Source: Acidimicrobiia bacterium
GTDB taxonomy: Bacteria; Actinomycetota; Acidimicrobiia; IMCC26256; JAMXLJ01
NCBI GenBank assembly: GCA_024281095.1
Contig: JAMXLJ010000148.1
Coordinates: 1-41,492 of the forward strand
DNA length: 41,492 nucleotides
Direction of reading: 5' to 3'
Positions 40,205-41,492 of this stretch are shown piece by piece (within the stretch, counting starts at the first letter, position 1; each line of letters starts with the position of its first letter). The notes beneath the pieces were generated by a model, which saw only the letters and a program-made list of their open reading frames with translations, ran no database searches and was not told the DNA's origin. The translations under genes were made by a program, and so were the position numbers.

Positions 40205-41086
40205 TCAGCGGTTCCGGCGTTGCTCGACGTCGCGGTACGCGGTCTCGGCGAAGCGGTCGCCGAACAGGACCTCGCCCGGGCTGCGACCGTCGACGTGCCC
40301 CATGATCCCCTTGTACAGCCGGTACCCGAGAAGCTCCAGCAGCCGGTCGGAGAACGTGGCCGCGACGGACGCGGGGATGCCGAGGTAGGGGTTCTGCTGC
40401 TGGCGGACGAAGCCGGGGCAGTACTGCACGTTGACTCCCAGTCGCCAGACGTCCGCAGTGGTGTTGGCGCCGCCGCCGTGCCACAAGCTGCCGTGGAACA
40501 CCATCACCGAGCCCGCGGCCATCTCGAGTGCCTGCGCCTCGACGGAACCCGCGACGCCGGTGGCCGTCTCGCCGATCCATTCGCTCGATCCGGGCTCACC
40601 GGTGAAGCGGTGCGAGCCGGGCACGAACAAGGTGCCGCCGTTCTCGGCGGTGAAGTCGGTGAGCGCCCACATGCTCGTGACCATCATCGGCGCGTGCGGC
40701 CGCGGCAGGTGACGCGCCATCACGACGTCGTCGCCGTGCAGCGGTTGCGGATCCTCGCCGGGCCCGATGTCGATCGCGGTCATTCCCGACAGCAGGCAAC
40801 CCCGGTCGAGCATGCCCTCGACGATGGGCAACACGTTCGGGTGCACGGGCATCGCCTGAAACACCGGGTCCTTGGCGAGCAGGTTGTACATCCGCAGGGT
40901 CGAGTGACCTTCCGCAGCCGTGTCGCGCGGTTGTACGCCGAGATCGCGTTCGAGCCGGCGGATCGTCTCGCGAAGGTCGGCGACCAGGTCGGGCTCGATC
41001 GCGTCGTCGACGATGGTGTAGCCCTCGTCGTCGATACGCGCGAGGTGCGCGGCGACGGCGGAATCGTCGAGCACGGTGACGGTCAT
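40205..41086 (-). CDS. Phytanoyl-CoA dioxygenase (PhyH) family oxygenase
   Basis: A 293-residue 2OG-Fe(II) enzyme. The iron ligands are H117 and D119 in PQPLHGDDVVMA, and the distal His is H203 in SLWHGGGANTT. The stretch ENGGTLFVPGSHRF is the hallmark of the PhyH fold, and VNVQYCPGFVRQQQNPYL is typical of the actinobacterial branch. It hydroxylates or halogenates a small molecule or fatty-acid-like substrate; the substrate is unknown. The start at 41086 has GAGGGAG about 6 bases upstream. It is convergent with the AlkB-like gene and divergent from the truncated acetyltransferase gene at the window's edge. Confidence 0.88.
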   Translation of the reverse strand: MTVTVLDDSAVAAHLARIDDEGYTIVDDAIEPDLVADLRETIRRLERDLGVQPRDTAAEGHSTLRMYNLLAKDPVFQAMPVHPNVLPIVEGMLDRGCLLSGMTAIDIGPGEDPQPLHGDDVVMARHLPRPHAPMMVTSMWALTDFTAENGGTLFVPGSHRFTGEPGSSEWIGETATGVAGSVEAQALEMAAGSVMVFHGSLWHGGGANTTADVWRLGVNVQYCPGFVRQQQNPYLGIPASVAATFSDRLLELLGYRLYKGIMGHVDGRSPGEVLFGDRFAETAYRDVEQRRNR

Positions 41087-41113
41087 ATCGTCTCCCTCGT
41101 GCCAGGATCAGGC

Positions 41114-41492
41114 GTGCATCCGCTCGACAACGCAGCGTGGCGGGCGCTTCAGGGCCCGCAGGAAACGCTAGCCGAGCGTCTGCCGCTCGCGGCCCGTTAC
41201 CAGCCGCAGGTCGCGCCGTTCGCCGCTCTCCCCGACGAGCCGACCCCCGAGGCATGGGACGACCTGCGCGCGCTCATCGGGGCCGGTCACGCCGCGGTGC
41301 TCTTCCGGCGCGGCGTCGAGGTTCCCGCAGCATGGGAGCAGATCTTCCGCGGCGACGGCGTGCAAATGGTCCTCGAAGGGCCGGTTCGCGCCGCGGGCAC
41401 GCATGCGGCCGGCCCGCGGGCGGCCGGCCCGGGGGTGGGCGGCATGGTCATCGAGATTCTGTACGAGCGCGACGTCCCCGCGATGGTCGACC
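41114..41492 (+). CDS. GNAT-like N-acetyltransferase, 3'-truncated
   Basis: The reading frame runs from GTG 41114 to the right edge without a stop. The 126 visible residues begin HPLDNAAWRALQGPQETLAERL, then AARYQPQVAPFAALPDEPTPEAWDDL, FRGDGVQMVLEGPVRA and VIEILYERDVPAMVD. This start and the following spacing match the N-terminal part of a GNAT-type acetyltransferase family in actinobacteria, in which the catalytic acetyl-CoA-binding half comes later, out of view. A CAGGAT sequence 5 bases before the GTG could be a -10 box. The acceptor is unknown. A short imperfect repeat (AAGPRAAGPG, encoded around 41405-41435) is the only oddity. Confidence 0.6.
   Translation, partial: MHPLDNAAWRALQGPQETLAERLPLAARYQPQVAPFAALPDEPTPEAWDDLRALIGAGHAAVLFRRGVEVPAAWEQIFRGDGVQMVLEGPVRAAGTHAAGPRAAGPGVGGMVIEILYERDVPAMVD

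Noticed and set aside
41404-41436. GC-rich direct repeat at the right edge as a regulatory repeat
   Set aside because: It lies inside the acetyltransferase reading frame and encodes a short Ala-Gly-Pro loop; two imperfect copies are not enough to call an element.

Overview
The window is high-GC DNA with dense genes and many GTG starts. Several start codons lie only 6-12 bases downstream of a TANNNT -10 box, which suggests leaderless or very short-leader transcripts. With the AftD-type arabinofuranosyltransferase homologues (DUF3367), a LigB-type ATP-dependent DNA ligase and a compact type IV pilus operon, this points to an actinomycete, most likely an uncultured member of the Acidimicrobiia or a relative. 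That placement is inference; there is no rRNA or marker gene here to confirm it. I saw no tRNA, rRNA, CRISPR array, insertion sequence or prophage.

Layout. (1) 1-6.2 kb, housekeeping and repair: a 5'-truncated 2OG-Fe(II) oxygenase of the nucleic-acid oxygenase family, the DNA ligase, a 14-helix MFS transporter, the translational GTPase TypA/BipA and a small unknown protein. (2) 6.3-21.3 kb, envelope and glycan block: a beta-propeller lipoprotein, two very large convergent AftD-like GT-C enzymes, a DUF4214-methyltransferase fusion, a GT39-like membrane glycosyltransferase and an aldose-1-epimerase-like protein. (3) 21.4-22.4 kb: an unknown conserved protein on the minus strand, divergent from the pili. 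(4) 22.6-30.8 kb, type IV pilus operon: pilB, pilC, major pilin, PilV-like and PilX-like minor pilins, a giant PilW-like pseudopilin carrying five Ig-like repeats, and pilT. (5) 31.0-34.0 kb: three secreted proteins, two with a TasA/camelysin-like N-terminus (AYFSS...GTG..ASVG) and two with Ig-like repeats. (6) 34.2-37.2 kb: nitronate monooxygenase-like protein, a minimal HAD protein, a degenerate SDR and a canonical SDR. (7) 37.2-41.5 kb: a GT39-like protein, a VOC protein, an AlkB-like oxygenase, a PhyH-like dioxygenase and a truncated GNAT acetyltransferase.

How it fits together. The most interesting signal is regulatory. An 18-bp near-perfect palindrome (ATGAGTCG-NN-CGACCCAT) occurs just upstream of the probable promoter of the pilus operon, and again upstream of the TasA-like secreted-protein cluster, in nearly the same position relative to a -10 box. 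Each is followed by a structured leader of about 130-160 nt. In both clusters the small, probably abundant structural protein is followed by a very strong GC hairpin (13-14 bp stem, 5-nt loop) that separates it from larger, presumably less abundant adhesin-like genes. I infer that the two loci form one co-regulated surface-appendage programme: a retractable pilus with a large Ig-domain minor pilin, plus a second secreted fibre or matrix system. The genes for PilM/N/O, prepilin peptidase and a SipW-like signal peptidase are not in the window.

A second repeated signal, the half-site CAGTYGGGACGATT arranged as inverted pairs, recurs in at least three intergenic spaces and may be a lineage-specific regulatory or terminator-like repeat.
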